DNA of 64,000 bases, taken from NCBI RefSeq assembly GCF_009389715.1, contig NC_052394.1, positions 23,500,899 through 23,564,898 of the forward strand, read 5' to 3'. The notes under the pieces are model-generated. The model was given only the letters and a program-made list of their open reading frames with translations, had not been told where the DNA came from and made no database searches. Source of the stretch: Phoenix dactylifera. Taxonomy: Eukaryota; Streptophyta; Magnoliopsida; Arecales; Arecaceae. The translations under genes were made by a program, and so were the position numbers. Each line of letters starts with the position of its first letter. Within the stretch, counting starts at the first letter, position 1. Positions 1-13,711 of the stretch are shown here, piece by piece.

Positions 1-2700
1 AAAAACATAGAGTGAGGAAGAAAAGTGGAGAAGAAATTAAAGTATGCAAGTCACAGCCATGCATAATGAAATTGGTTGCCAGAAAATTGAAGGGAGGTTT
101 TTGGCTGAGAATGTTAGAAGGTCTTTGTCATTCTGTTCTCATGGAAGTATTATTATTGATAATTTGCATGAGAGCTCTTGTTCATGCTTGTTCTTGAGAT
201 TCCTATCGCTTAGCCCTAGGAGCCACCTTCTATATGGAGATTCCCTCTTTTTTGTAGTATATATTTTGTCCAATACTGTTCATACCATGAATATCCTTAT
301 GCATGTGTTCTAACTTACTGAACTATGTTATCTTCATGACATGTAGGATTCTAAGAGGAAGCGGGCAAGTGGTGGATGGAGATAAAGAGGTGGTCTACAC
401 CCACAAGAATCTTCCACTTTATTAAGCCTCAATCATCTCTTTCATATGATGTAATTTTTTTTTATTGAATTTATATATTTTAACATATTTTGCTTTGATT
501 TTGTCAAATTAAAATTTTGTGAAACATGATGAATAAAGAATGTGACCCTTGATAGGGCTAAATGATGGAGCAGGACTTACAGGAGCTGGTGAGACAAGTG
601 TTATTGGATTTGTTGTAGAGGTGATTTTTCACAATGGCAAGAGTTTCCTAATTTGTGTGTGCAGTAATTGTAGAAATTATATCAAATAAGACATGCACTT
701 GCTTTATCACAGCACAACAGATTAGAAAGAAAATTAATTCCTTCAGTGTAGAAGCTCCGAGTGAATAAAAAACTACATAATGATTTCTGCATATGTATCC
801 TATCATAATATATATATCATGTGCATTTTATATTTTATGCTTACGCTGTACATCTTTTTGTACTCAGGAGTCAGGACAAGTGGACAACCTTATTTTGAGG
901 ATTTGATGTTATACGTGTTCAAAATCTTAAGAATGTCAAGTTTTTGTTTCAAATTTCGAAATAAGCTAAACAATTTTGTCTTGATGTTTGATTGGCCTAA
1001 GATTTCAGATTGCTGGCATATTACTCTTCTTTTCTTTTTCTCTTTTTAATTTTGGGGGGTGAGCACTCATCGTTTACAGCATGGACTACCAAGGTATCTA
1101 ATTCTTATTTTTCCTACCGGCTAGAATTACTTTACTCTCTCCCCACTTTTCTTTTTGCCTTGCTCTATATAAGAGTTAATGATGGTAGTTGAGGATATAG
1201 AAAGAGTAGCTCATGATTGACAAGCAAGTAGGCAAGGGTCATGATGGTGAGTTGGTTGGCGTAGAGAGGTGGGAGCGAGGAAAGGTGGATGTTAGTGATG
1301 GTAGTTGACCTAGCAAGTTTTGAATTAATGAGTAACAAGCAAATGTGTAAGCATCATGACTCTGAGGGCAATAATTGAGAGTGGTGAATGGAGAGAGGTG
1401 AGAGTGAGGAAAGGTGGTGCAACTGCGGTAATGTCAGCGACAGAAGGCACCATTTTCTATGGGGTTGGTCGCAGGGGATTGTTCTGGGGCTTGCAATAGG
1501 GTGCACTGGTTTAGAGTGCCGAAGCTAAGGTGGTTGCTTATGTAGGTATCATTAGTCGTTGCCACTTCAATCAGCCCAACAGCTATGACGATAAAAAGGT
1601 TCCTTTTCTAAGTTGACATTCGCGAACACATCACTCATTTGTTACTTGTTAGCATTGCCAACATGGTTTTTTGCTCATTTTATTTATTCAAGAAGAAAAC
1701 GTCATATTGTTACGAATTATAATACTCGCATATTTAGAATCAGTGTAGGATTTCATGTGCTGCATTTATTGTTTTCATGTACCAATCTGTTTTCTATTAT
1801 CTGCTTGGTCTTGAAGTGGCTAGGCAGATCTCGTATGATTTGTACCAATCTGTTTTCTCACTCAATGGCAGAAAGTTGTGTTTTGCTCCGGATATTCTAT
1901 TAAGTTATGAAATACTAAGAACCCGGACATCTCAAGAGCAGGAAAGAAGTGAAATACAAGTGTTTGCTTTATTTTTTTCGGTGACAAAATACAAAATACA
2001 AATATTTGTTGATTAGGTGATCATTGAAAGGGTTCCTGTATTTTTCCCAAGTACCAAGGATTAGAAGATTCAGCTATTGCTGAAGCTCCTACACAGTTGC
2101 TTGTAGCCGACGGAAGCCAATTACGGGTTCCAAGTCATCAAGATCCGCTCAATGCACCAAGCATTCCCATATTATACACGAGAAAACCTGCAGCCAGAAC
2201 TTTACAGTTTTCTACGAAAATGCTCATAATTGCAGAATGCAGTCAGTGTCAATACACTGTTCTAGCAACAAGGAACAGAGATCAAACGGCAAGGAATTCA
2301 AAGAATCGAGAAAAAATCCCCAAAAATGATCAATCCCTTGCTTCACAATCAGATCTTGTTGTACACCTGTGTACATACAACTATCTCCATATATTAAAAG
2401 GAAAAAACAGAAACCTATAATGGCTATATACAATTTCTGATGACAAAATCGCATCTAGATCCACTCAATTATCGTCTCTACTTTTACCCCTCATAGGTAT
2501 AACCCAAAACATCAGCATAGCCAAAATATACTATTATTTCAGAGAATCCTTTAGTTCTAGCCCTGCTTACACATTGATCAGCTCCTAAGTAGTAATCCAA
2601 TTATTGTGAACTATATGCACATCGCAAATCTTGATCATTCTGAAAGCAGAAAACACCCAGAAAAAAAGATTATAATTTCATTGAAATCCCTATTGACACT
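1..2700. other. Left-edge non-coding region with one possible terminal exon
   Basis: AT-rich DNA downstream of the NEDD1 stop codon. Apart from a possible last exon near 347-385, I see no conserved protein. An imperfect direct repeat of roughly 130 bases lies at about 1200-1460; both copies carry a string resembling gaggtg-gag-gaggaaaggtgg. The DNA just below 2700 is probably the NEDD1 3' untranslated region. Open frames here are short and have no recognisable domain. Confidence 0.4.
347..385 (+). CDS. Possible terminal coding exon of an upstream plus-strand gene
   Basis: A consensus-like 3' splice site (catgtag) is followed by a short open frame reading DSKRKRASGGWR and then TAA. The basic tail ends just before a T-rich stretch that could be a 3' untranslated region. 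The rest of the gene would lie left of the window. I do not recognise the protein from twelve residues, and the frame could be chance. Confidence 0.22.
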   Translation, partial: DSKRKRASGGWR

Positions 2701-5700
2701 TCAGAGTAGCTGGCGGAGCTGCTGGTTTTCCCTCCGTAGTGACTGTATTTCCTTCATCAACTCATCTTGCTTTTCTAAGATTGAGGTCAGCACACCCAAC
2801 ATTTCTATCTATCATCAACAAAAAAATATGAGAAACACTGTTTAAGAGAAGACGGTACAGGATTATCATCATTATAAAGGTTGCCGCTATGGTTTAATGA
2901 TAAATATAACAAATATGATTAGAAAAACAGCTTCACTGTATGGATCATTAATTATAAATAAGAAAGTATATTGAAATTATGAATAACAACAAAAGAGCAT
3001 GAACAAAAGATTGGCAATCTAGATGAAACAAGGTAGATCAATACGCTAGAGGAAATAAAAGTAAAATTTGCATAGGTTTAACTGTGAGAAGTATTGTTTA
3101 AGATGATCAGAGCCATGTGCCCCACAAGCCATATACAGCCTTGGCAAGAAAGAGTGTTACGTACAGATTTTGGGTCAAAATAGAGGACCAAACTGCTTTG
3201 ATGGAAGCAAAAAACTGTAGGCCCCGTAGAAATTAGGATGTCAAAGCATCTATGTAAGAAATCACTCGCTTGGATATCGTGTAAATGTAATAAGTACTAT
3301 ATGGATTCTGATACAGTAAATAGATAATGGTTGTAGTTATGATAAAACCAACCGATCATAATAAAATATGGCATCAACTGTAAATATTTATTTGATTTTG
3401 GGGGGTAGAAGCATCGGGAAGTTGGAGAGAGAAGTGGGGGAAGGATTTCGAAGGGTGTGGCACATAGGAAGACAATTTCAGGTATTGAGGTTTCCATTTT
3501 GGAGGGCTGGACCCTGCATAGCAACCAATGCAGAAGTATGATACTATGATCTGTATAACTGAGCCAACTTGATGAAATAACACTTGCTCTTTATGTTTAT
3601 GTTGATAGGAATGCAGAGGGTTATATCTCCCACTTAAATTCAAACAGCACATCAAAAATTTCCAGGATTCTCGTAGCATATTCCATTGTGCTCTTTTCAT
3701 AATACTAGATATTTGTATCTCATGTTGAAATATGAATCAGAAAGGTATCAGCTTTCTAAAATCAATTTGGCATATATTTGAGAAAGGAGTCTCTGCCATC
3801 CTAGCTAGTCTAAAAGCCTATGGCTGAAAATTCAATGCATTTTTTAAAAGAAAAAAGAAACGCATACTTGTGCAAAGAAATTCTAAACAGTGCTCAGATA
3901 CAGATGTTTACATGAAAGTTAAAAATAAATCAATATGATCTACCTCCTGCATATGGAATTGTCTTAGCAGCTCGATATGAAGATTCCGCACATCCTCATG
4001 GATGGACTGCTGCACAGATCCCAAACTCTCTTCAAGAGTGCGCTGGACTAACTGAAGTGAAAATGAAGTTCCTTGTTGATCTGTTGGCTGACCTAATCTT
4101 CGCATAGATTGAGATGGCACTCCCTGTTACAACAAAAATTATGCACAAACTTCAACTTCTCATGCAAATTCATAGAGGTGTATGAGTGTGCATTGCATGT
4201 GTGTGTATGTGCATGCATGTCTGATTACATTGATTGCTGGAAGGCTCCCTGTCCCACAGGTAGTTGATGCTTCTTGCCTTGATAGCAGGCTATTTAACAA
4301 CTCTTCTCTTGTTTCTGCTCCTGTTTTCTTTGATTTTGGTGAACCCACTGCTGAAGCTATTCCCTCACTAAAGGAAGAGGTGGTGCTTATTCTCTCAGCA
4401 TATGTAGAAGACCTCAGAGAGAAAGTTGATAGCAGTGTTCCTGGCAACTCGAGATTAAATGATGATGATGATGCTATTGTCTTAGTCCCTAACGATGTGG
4501 AGACAGAGCTAAGATGGCAAGCAGACGAGGATTCCAGGATTTCAGAAGAATTTGTATTGTCTAAGGTAAGTTTGTTCTGCAGGTTTATAGAATTTGTGAT
4601 AGAATTGTTCAGAGAGTTCTTGGTGGAGTGACTAATGGATGAAGATGAATCTTGCAAGCCTGCAAATATGGACCCAGTGGCTAATGATACAGAAGGCACG
4701 AAGCGTGACAGTGAAGTTGGCTGGTGATGATGAGTTAATTTGTCCGACAATGCTTCAGGAGTTGGAGAGACAGAAGGAATTGGAAAGAGAGATGATGTTT
4801 CACTCCTTGAAGAGGCAACTGGTGTGACGGCCAATAATGTAACAGTAGCACTGTCCTGCAATGTTGATGATCAAATTTTACTTAAAAATTTTCCATAGGC
4901 TACTGAATTATACAATAGAATGATATGTCATAAAGTCTCCAGAAAGAATAAGACAGCCAAATAGAGCAATGCTACTGCTTTCTCACCTTACATTCTTAAT
5001 AGTCTCATATGCTACTAAAAAAAGAAAGATGCAGAAATAAATTCATCAATTAGAGTCATCTCATGAGGAGCAATTTAGAGATGGGCATCGGGCCGTGTCG
5101 GGCCCGGCACAGGCCCACCGGGCCACAGACCAAACGGGTCGTGCCTGGCTCGGCCTGTTACTAAACGGGCCGTGCCTGGCACGGCCCGCTTAACCTATAG
5201 GCTAAGCCCGGCATGGCCCTAGGCCCGTGGGGTGGCGGGCCATGCCGGGCCCGGCACGGGCTGTGCCCGGCACGAAACGGGCCGTGCCTGGCACGGCCCG
5301 TCTGTCCAAAAAAAAATAGCCATTATGGGTGGCCCATAACGGCTATTTGTGGCTTTTTACCCATTTTGCCCATCCCAACAGGCATAAAACGGCTAATTTG
5401 AGGGGTATTTTGGGGAAAAAATTGGAGTCCTATAAAAAAATTGGGCCCGCGGGCCGTGCCGTACTTGGCCCACGAATCGTGCCAGCCCAGGCCCTTATGG
5501 GCCATGCCGGGCTTGGCCTGCGGGCCAGAAATCCTTAACCCAGCCCGGCCCCCTTTTATGAGCGGTGCCTAGCACGGCCCGTTACTGTAGCAAGCGGACC
5601 ATGCCGGGCCATGGGTGGCCCGGCCCAATGCCCACCTCTAAGGAGCATAATTGAAATCACATCAAATCATTTTTTAGTTAAAAATTTTCCCTAGGCTCAC

Positions 5701-8700
5701 TGAGTTATACCGTAGAACCATATGGCATAGGGTCTACAGAAAGAATAAGATAGCCGAATACAGCCATGCTACTGCTTTGTTACCTTACATTCTAATGATG
5801 TCTCATATGCGACAAAATTTATACATGCTGCTAAAAAACAACGATGCAGAAATAAATTCATTAACTGGAGTCATCTCATGAGGAGCATAACTGAAATCAT
5901 GTCAACCAATGAGTGCCCTTCATATAATAGAACCTTAGATGAGCTCTTGCCAAAAATTGCAAGCCTCTTCAAATGAAACGGTCAAATAGTTGCAGTTGTT
6001 TGCTGTGTTTTCTAGCTATGGATCATCCACAGTGCCAACAGGTTGCAGTCACAATCATGCTAGATAGAGATAACATTCACTTCATACCTACAACTACTCT
6101 TTTTACATACTGACGGCAATATGAAAAGAGCAAGAATCAAGTATTAAACCTGTTTGGATATAGAACTTGACCTCCAATCTGAGATTGGATGAGAGTCAGT
6201 GCTGCCTTCACTATAGGGAAATCTCCTAACAGAGGAAGGAAACACTGCAAATTTCTCATCAATGGGCGCGTAACTTTTTTTTGCTTTGTCATGGTCATCC
6301 CACCAATTGCCAAGAGAAGGTGTGATTGGCTGAACATCCACAAGCGGAGAAAATACATCCATATCATCATCCTTTAAGTTATAACTAGACCGAGGTGCCT
6401 GTGGCACTGCCAAAGATCCACCTGTCCAAAATCGACTCCACTGTGGAGTTTCCTCTACTGCTGGCGTAGTTGATATTGACCCACTAGTGCTTGTTGTCCA
6501 AGAAGAGCGAAAGCTAGGCACCGTTGCAGAAGGGAAACTCAATGCTGCCAAAGAAGGCCGGGGATCTGGCATAAGAACAGAATCTTCAGTGGTACCTCCA
6601 AGAAGAGCAATTTCAGCAGTACAACTATTTTCATTTACAATAGCAGGCTTTGATCTTTGCCAACACAAACTTGCGACTGCCTGATAAGAAGATGAAAAAC
6701 AAAACTAAATAAATAAAAAAGGATATAGCTCCAACAATAAGATATGTATGTGCAGACAAAATTACAAGAAGTCCATTTCATTATGTTTTAATATAAGGAT
6801 TACTAATACTCAGAAAGCAATCACATATGTTATCAGAAAGTAACACCATCAAGAAAGTACTGCTAAATACAGAAACCGTGAATAATGTGTGGTTGTGGTA
6901 ACTAACCACATATGCATAAGAGCTATTTCACATACAATAGGTAGTGGTCAGATTTGAATGGCAACAGAAAAAACCCAGCAAAGACATCATTACCGAAAAA
7001 AATGGTTTGCCACAGTAGAAGAAACTCACTCCTTTTTTTTTAAAGAAAAAAAGGCTATAAATTTCACTGTGGCACGTTAAAGATGATTTTATTTTATTTA
7101 TATTAACCCAGAAACTAATTTACTATCATGCAAAGTTTTGTTTCCTTGGCTGTCTCCAGGAGTCATGATTCTTCTAACAAGCATAAGCACTTAATCTTCA
7201 GGATTACTAAAATAGGTACAGTGAAATCAATGGATTGGAACATAGTCGCATTTATAAGGATTGCCCACGGTTGAAATGAATTCTGTTTTTGTCAAATCCA
7301 CTGGACAGACATTCTAGCGAAAGCAAAGGAGGGTATAACTAGCTTGCTTTGATTTATTGTTCTGAAGTGCAACGTATTCTCCCATTATAGATGCTAGCAA
7401 ATCTAGATACAGAGAGGATTACTCAGTAATTCTGAAAAATCAATATCTTCTTTGCTTCAAGGTTGTGGAGTCAGAATTATGAATCTGAAAGATAATGGAA
7501 TGGTCACACACACATAAGAGGCTTGCTACCAGAAGATACTATTCATTTGATTATTTATTTTACCATTGCATCAATGGACAAATTCATGGTGAAGATACTA
7601 ATAACTTGCACAGGAGTATAAAATATTATACATCATTTTTTATTCCATTAACAAAAAAATACCACATATGTATAGAGACCTGGTCAAGAATCAATAGGCA
7701 GGTGCGATCAAGAAATGAAGAAACTAATCCCAGTTTTAGGGATCTTCTGTCTTATAGCATATTTAGAAAAGATTAATACCTCAGAACTATTATATGCACG
7801 AAGAACGGTAAAAGGTTGAGGTTTTCCCCGAACATCATAGAATACTACACGTCCACTGTTTGTTCCAGCAGCCAGTATATTGCCATCATCATGATATGCC
7901 AGCGAGGAGAAAGGTGCCTCATAGTGAGTGCATGATGTGGGCCTTCTTGTCCCAGAATCATATGTATACAACTTTTTATCTAGACCAACACTAGCAATTA
8001 TCTATAAGAAGGTAAGAACAATGTCAAGAGGTATCAACTATATATCATATCTATAAAAATAGAAGAAACTTACAAAAAGAATTAATGACAAAATAGTAAA
8101 AAAGTTAACATCTTGACCAAATGCATTAACTTATTATCATAGACACTATTCAGCTAAGGCAGTGATACACAATTAAGCAAAAGATGAAACCTTGTCACTT
8201 GATGGGGAGAAGCAAACACCAGTTGTTGGAGCAGAATGCTGCTTCAGCCAAGAAATCTGTGTCCAGTGAAAGTAGTGAGCTAAATCCCTCATCTAAACAT
8301 GAAGCAACCAAGCATCAAAACAACATGAAGTAACTGGAAGCACAATGACTTTCAGCAACAAATTCACTAACCAATAAATAGGGTGCAGATGGAGATTTAA
8401 TTATAGTAGTTTGTCTATATCTTTAGAAATTTTATAGCACAAAGAGGATGAAAAACTGAAGACTCATAGACATTTAAACTTCAATATGTTGGAAGACATA
8501 GACATCTGTGTTTCCTTCCTTCAAAATCCATGGGCATTTAAACTTCAATATGCCAGAAGATTGAATTGCTTGGGAAAAGGCAGTGAAAGGAAGCCTTAAC
8601 ATGAGGGGAAAAAGAATAATAGACTTTAAAGACACTCCGTCTATTGATTTTGAGTTCACAGTTTTCAAAAGGTTTTAAATGCCTACACATCACATGTATT

Positions 8701-11700
8701 TATAGAATTATAGGAGCATCATTAAATTATCAGCCTAAATTATCAGCCTCCAAAATCATTAATGTGAAAAGTAAAACCTCCAAAATCACCCTAAATTATC
8801 AGCCTTCCTGAACACCCAGACCATCCAAACAATCTGGGAGAAAATATCCTGTCATGACTTAGAAGCAAGTTACAGGAGCATCAAACCATGGTTTCCAAGA
8901 CAAACCTCTACCACCCCAAATGGGCGTACTGTACTATATTGGTAAGGTATTGCATGGTACTAAGGTTTGGTATGGCGCAGCCCACTAGTCCCTTCTAATT
9001 TTATTGTACCAATTTGTGCCACCAGATTTCTGGTGGTACCATGGTTGGGAGTGATAGAAGGGTCTCCCAGCCTGTATTGGTATGGGGCTGTATCGTACCA
9101 TACCAAGCATACCGTAGTAAGGTAACAGCACAGTGAACCTTGCGTCAAACAGTGGAAGCATTTAAAATTTTTATACAGTTCTGGAGCATTGTTACGCACA
9201 TAGGATAAAAAAACTACAACAACTAGCTGCTATCACCAGCAGTAATAGGAAAAACTGTCATCACACAATTCTAAACGAGCAAGTAACCCAGAAGAATCTC
9301 ATTTTCATTTTTATATATGCAGCGAGATTCAGCAATATTTTCCATACCTTTGGACTGCGGCCAGTTATATCCCACATATGTACAGATCCATCATCACCTG
9401 CTGTCGCCAAAATGTGCCGACTGAGTCGAGAATAATCAAGCACTCTTAATACCTGGTCTTAGAGCATCAACCGAATGAAATATCAGATTCAGAAACAGTT
9501 TGTAAAACATCTTTACATGAATGGCAATAAGATGATGTACAAACAAAATCAGTTTAAAAAGAAAAGAAAACCAAACAACCTGCCCATTTGGATCCTTGAG
9601 TTCAGCAGCCCGTGCTCCAGAAGCAAGATTGTGGAGAATAAGTTCCCCCTTCGCACTGATGGATGCCAAATGCTCATCTTTGCAGTTGTACAGGACACCA
9701 GTGATGGTATCAGTATGACCACTCAACCATTTGATGCAGCGTTTTCTTTGTAAATCCCATACTCTGACAATACGACCACTTCCGCCAGAACAAAGATATC
9801 TAGAACCTTTGTTGCTAAAGCTGATAGAAACTATAGCCTCCTGCAAATGAAGGAAAAAGATTTTCAGAGAATGCTTGGAGAAATTGTGGTCTCAAAACAT
9901 GATCCAAATAAGTGATGGTGTTTGGTAAAATTATGCATGAAGGTTTACGTGATACCCAACATGGCATCAGACCAATTTTATGGCCACAGCCTTTTGGTTA
10001 AGAATTTGGTTATGAACAATTGTTAAATATCGTTTTATGTATATGAAACTTTGTTTTGTCTCTGATTAAATAACAGTATCAGGTTGCAAATTCTGTAACA
10101 ATTCAACAGTGTGACAAATATATGTGCATGTTTGACTTCTTAAATGCTGGACAAACTGAAAATGGAAGTTGACATTTAGAAAAATCCATCCTTCATGACA
10201 AATAAATAATTATCTGCATCTTGAAATGAAGCAAGATAAAAATTTATCAGATGCAACAACCCATTAGTACCATCTAGCATAAAAAATAATCCCAAGAAGG
10301 TAGTGCTATAATGAAATAATGCCTATCAAAAAAGAAGTGCTACTGGTATGGCAAATGTAGACATCTACTGGTATCAGTTCCTTCGGTACTATCGGCGCTA
10401 GCAGTAGCTACTCTCATACCCGAAATATATCTCAATTATTGGTCATTTCATGAGCTAATAGACACATCAGCAAATGCATAACCAAATCTGCATGCGAACC
10501 TGTGAATATATACATGTTATAATGAATGCTATCTTAGTTGAAATAACCAGACAAACTACTTTGCTCATTACAACTATTTAACTATTATTAGCTTTTTCAA
10601 GCTGCTGATGGCAGAGTTGGTAAATAACTGTCAATACTAGAGACCTAGGTTTGATCTCTGCCTTCACCCAATTAAATAAGGTATACCACTGCATCTGCTC
10701 CTCCTGCTCTCTAAAAAAGAAATAGTATTAGCTTTTCTATTCTTCTTAATTCTTTCATATGCCATCTTATTTTTCTCATAATACTTGACTTTTGACACCT
10801 CCACCTATGTTTTGACCCAATCAGTTTGGGATTAAGGCTTACTTGAGCTGAGTTGAGTTGAGCCGACCCCAACAAGTTTGGGATTAAGGCTGAGTTGAGT
10901 TGAGTGTCCCAACTAGTTTGGGATTAAGGCCTAAGTTAAGATGAGATAAGCCGACCCCAACTAGTTTGGGATTACGGCTTAGTTGAATTGAGTTTATTTG
11001 ACTTTTGACATTCTATTGTTCTAGTTTTATGTTGGCATATCTAGTGGCTCCAGAATAGGTAAGAAGTAACATTAATGCTCAAGCAGCAGAACTAAAGCCA
11101 GATACATGACAATAACACATTGTTTGACATGCAAATGCTATTAGTATCCCCTCAAACAAACAAGAAATGTTGGGAATGGCTTAGATTGAAAAATGGCACT
11201 TGGAATGGTTTCTAATGTGTCTTTGTACACATATCAACCATACATGCTTGCAATATCCTGCATAATAAAAATGTGGGCATGAGTAATTAACCAAAAACAC
11301 AAACTTTAGTGGAATTGTAACCCAAGAAAAATATCTTAAACACATATTTGAACCCATATACCACACTTAGAAGTACAAGTAATGTGGAATGTGGGGGTTT
11401 TCTGTTGCATTTTTTTGCTTTTTGTCATTTCTTTTCTTTTCCATTTGCTGGTCCACCTTATCACTATGATAAGAGGACCTGGATAACTTGTTCACCCTCT
11501 CTATAGTTACATCTTATTGTTAAAATAATTCTATGTTTGTTAGTACCCAGAACAAAGGAACAAAATGAATTGAGTACTACAAAGTTTAACTTCCAGTTAC
11601 TACAGGGAAAACGTCTACAAGACCTAAAAACCTTCCTGGATAAAGATATCATTAGTTCAAGATAGTATCAAATTACATTTTTTTAAAAGCAATATTAAGA

Positions 11701-13711
11701 CTTCAATCAAATTATTAAGACTTCAATCAAATTTTAAGAAGGTATAGATTGCTATCACCCATGACCAAGTTTAGATATCTCCATCTCATCTTACAGAAGC
11801 ACATTGCAATGCCATATATGCTAACTGCTTCACCCAACCTACCCTGTAATCCAGATACTCGACCAATATTGCAGTGCCTAAGTAACATAATTTGTAAAGC
11901 AAGTATACTTGCACAGAATATGAACTTACAGAAATTGCACCAATGCAAAAATTCAAATGCACAAACCAACAAGATGAACCAATTTAACAGCAAACATGTT
12001 AAGTCTAAGATGTTCAGGGAATCAAAAACCCATTTATCGTGTAAACACTGAAAGAATATATACAATTAGGAAGTTACTTCTATATCATCACCAACAACAC
12101 TCCCACGAAGGGGTATGACTCCCACACTTTGACCGTTTTTATGCCATAGGGAGATCTTCCTATCATCCCCAGCACTGGCAACCACTAGATCTGCAGCAAA
12201 AATAAATAAAACTAAGATGAAAATATTCTCATAACTCAGATCAAATGCATACATCTCAAAGGTGTTTTATTGTCTTCTACAGTATCACAATATATTAAAT
12301 TAAGGATTTGTGCCCTGCCAATGACAACCCTACCACAGACACATCTCAGAACAGAGTAACACTTTGGTTCAGAAAGGCCATACAAAGGTAATATCAGAAA
12401 ACAAGCAGCAGTCAAGAACCTAATATTATCTGGTCGGCCAAGTTCAAGGAGAATAAAATATTAACCAATATGTGTAGTATCCATTAGATACTCAACAAAC
12501 ATAAATTAGCTATGTTGTGTTGTGCCGGTTCTAATTAAGCAAGTTTTCAAAAATTGAAAACCAAAAAAGAAAAATCCATCTAAAACGGGATTCGAAAAGG
12601 GAAAAATGACAGTATATTTGAACTGGAAAATTAGATGAATCCCTGCAGCAAAAAACACTAATAGTTAAAAATTAAAGAAAAAAGAGAAACGAAAAAGCAT
12701 GGCAGAAAAAAATGTATATATGAGCTAAGATGACAGAGGGCAAACTAAAACATATAGATTTAATCAAATCAACCTTAACGAGGATGATGCAATTTAAATG
12801 GAAGAAATTAAAGTTAAAAAAGGTAAAGCATGTTTAGAATTACTTAAACGTCACTGCTTCTACGGATATATAAAGAAACCACAATGAGGTAAGATGCATG
12901 TTTGCTATCACATGAAGTATCAACGAAGCATGTATCATGTAAGTGGAAATTAAGTTCTTTCTTCTTGTTTAAAAGCAGTATAACTTTTTTGTAAATTGGA
13001 TAATAGCTATGCAAAAAACTTAAATAGATTCCATATATAGAGAAAAGGCTACCGTAGAAGGAATTGATGGAAAAGAAGGATTCTCGACGGCGTTCCTATT
13101 AAATAACTGAATTAGGTTTTCTGACTATCATACAACTATGAGCCTATGAGTGTGCCTCATTATTATGAGCTCCATTCTATCCTCTTTTCCTTATTTTTTC
13201 CATTTCCAGTTAAAAAAATGTCCTAAATCACTCATATTGCTTCAGTTTCTTAGGAGTATAAAACAATAAATTTGTAATTCCACAACTTCTCCCTAATAAA
13301 TTAAATCACGTGATAGCATTTAATCTCGTGCAGTAGTTATAATTACAAGTGGCCCAACAAGCACATCTCAAACATCATAACCAAGAAACTCTAGTTTTAT
13401 AAAACTAGTGAAACCAAATATTAGAATTCTCTCACAAAATTGCAAGCAAAACTAACTTATCCATTGAAAAAAAGAAGAAGAAGAATTTTTTGTCCCAAAA
13501 ATAAAAAGGAATAGAAGATCAGAAAAATAGAGCAAAGAGATGGAATGGGTTTACTGGTGTGGTTCCATCTGACGGAGTTCACTTGGAATCCAGGGGAGGG
13601 AGTGTAGCTCAGCACGCACGGATCGCCCGAATCCACCGTAACATCGAAAATCTTGACAGTGTCCCCTCCGCACGTGGTCAGCAGTGATGCCGACGAATCC
13701 GCGAAGCTCAT
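2701..13711 (-). CDS. NEDD1: NEDD1 homologue, WD40 gamma-tubulin complex recruiting protein
   Basis: Ten coding exons (minus strand, 5' to 3'): 13555-13711, 12078-12190, 9580-9840, 9348-9452, 8191-8256, 7780-8001, 6150-6680, 4229-4855, 3944-4123, 2701-2808. All join GT-AG and in phase, giving 2370 bases and about 789 aa, close to Arabidopsis NEDD1 as I recall it. The protein starts [11 protein letters not shown]. Residues 1-310 form WD40 repeats ([45 protein letters not shown]). Residues 310-690 are a Ser/Thr-rich linker with conserved islands such as [14 protein letters not shown] and TYAERIS. Residues 695-789 are the conserved C-terminus ([19 protein letters not shown], then a short coiled coil ending ENQQLRQLL). 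In plants NEDD1 attaches gamma-tubulin ring complexes to spindle and phragmoplast microtubules for nucleation. No break is seen. Introns 1 (1.36 kb) and 2 (2.2 kb) are the largest. Confidence 0.95.
4868..5905. repeat. Tandem duplication in NEDD1 intron 7, first copy split by a hAT element
   Basis: About 230 bases are present twice. Copy 1 covers 4868-5073 and resumes at 5641-5661; copy 2 runs about 5662-5905. Shared landmarks are the strings aaaattttcc, agaaagaataaga, gcaatgctactgcttt-like, gatgcagaaataaattcat and tcatctcatgaggagca. The copies differ at many positions, so the duplication is not recent. Confidence 0.75.
5074..5640. mobile_element. Non-autonomous hAT-type element, 567 bp
   Basis: The ends form terminal inverted repeats: TAGAGATGGGCATCGGGCCG on the left, and on the right the complement of tagaggtgggcattgggccg. 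The flanks aggagcaa and aggagcat look like an 8-bp target duplication with one mismatch, the size hAT transposase makes. The interior is GC-rich and built from self-complementary ggccgtgc/gcacggcc motifs, with no transposase. It lies in NEDD1 intron 7. The uninterrupted sequence at about 5884-5892, in the second tandem copy, acts as the empty site. Confidence 0.8.
8925..9125. repeat. Dispersed ggtac-rich repeat in NEDD1 intron 4
   Basis: A patch rich in gtac/ccatacc words (tggtatgg, ggtaccatgg, cgtaccataccaag) unlike the surrounding AT-rich intron. Similar patches occur near 33480, 34830, 39520, 51760 and 58100, so it probably belongs to a dispersed family whose full element I cannot define here. 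Confidence 0.4.
10600..10724 (+). mobile_element. tRNA-derived SINE-like sequence
   Basis: tggcagagttgg at 10609-10620 resembles a polymerase III A box, and aggtttgatctct near 10647 resembles a B box at tRNA-like spacing. An A-rich tail (ctctctaaaaaagaaa) follows at about 10709-10724. This fits a short tRNA-derived SINE in NEDD1 intron 2. I did not find a clear target duplication. Confidence 0.5.
10810..10995. repeat. Minisatellite of about four 45-bp units
   Basis: Four diverged units share the core cccaactagtttgggatta followed by aggctgagttgagttgag. The units begin near 10815, 10862, 10907 and 10953. The array is in NEDD1 intron 2, directly after the SINE-like sequence. Confidence 0.75.

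Noticed and set aside
4182-4631. 149-aa plus-strand frame
   Set aside because: Antisense to NEDD1 exon 8, whose minus-strand frame matches the family.
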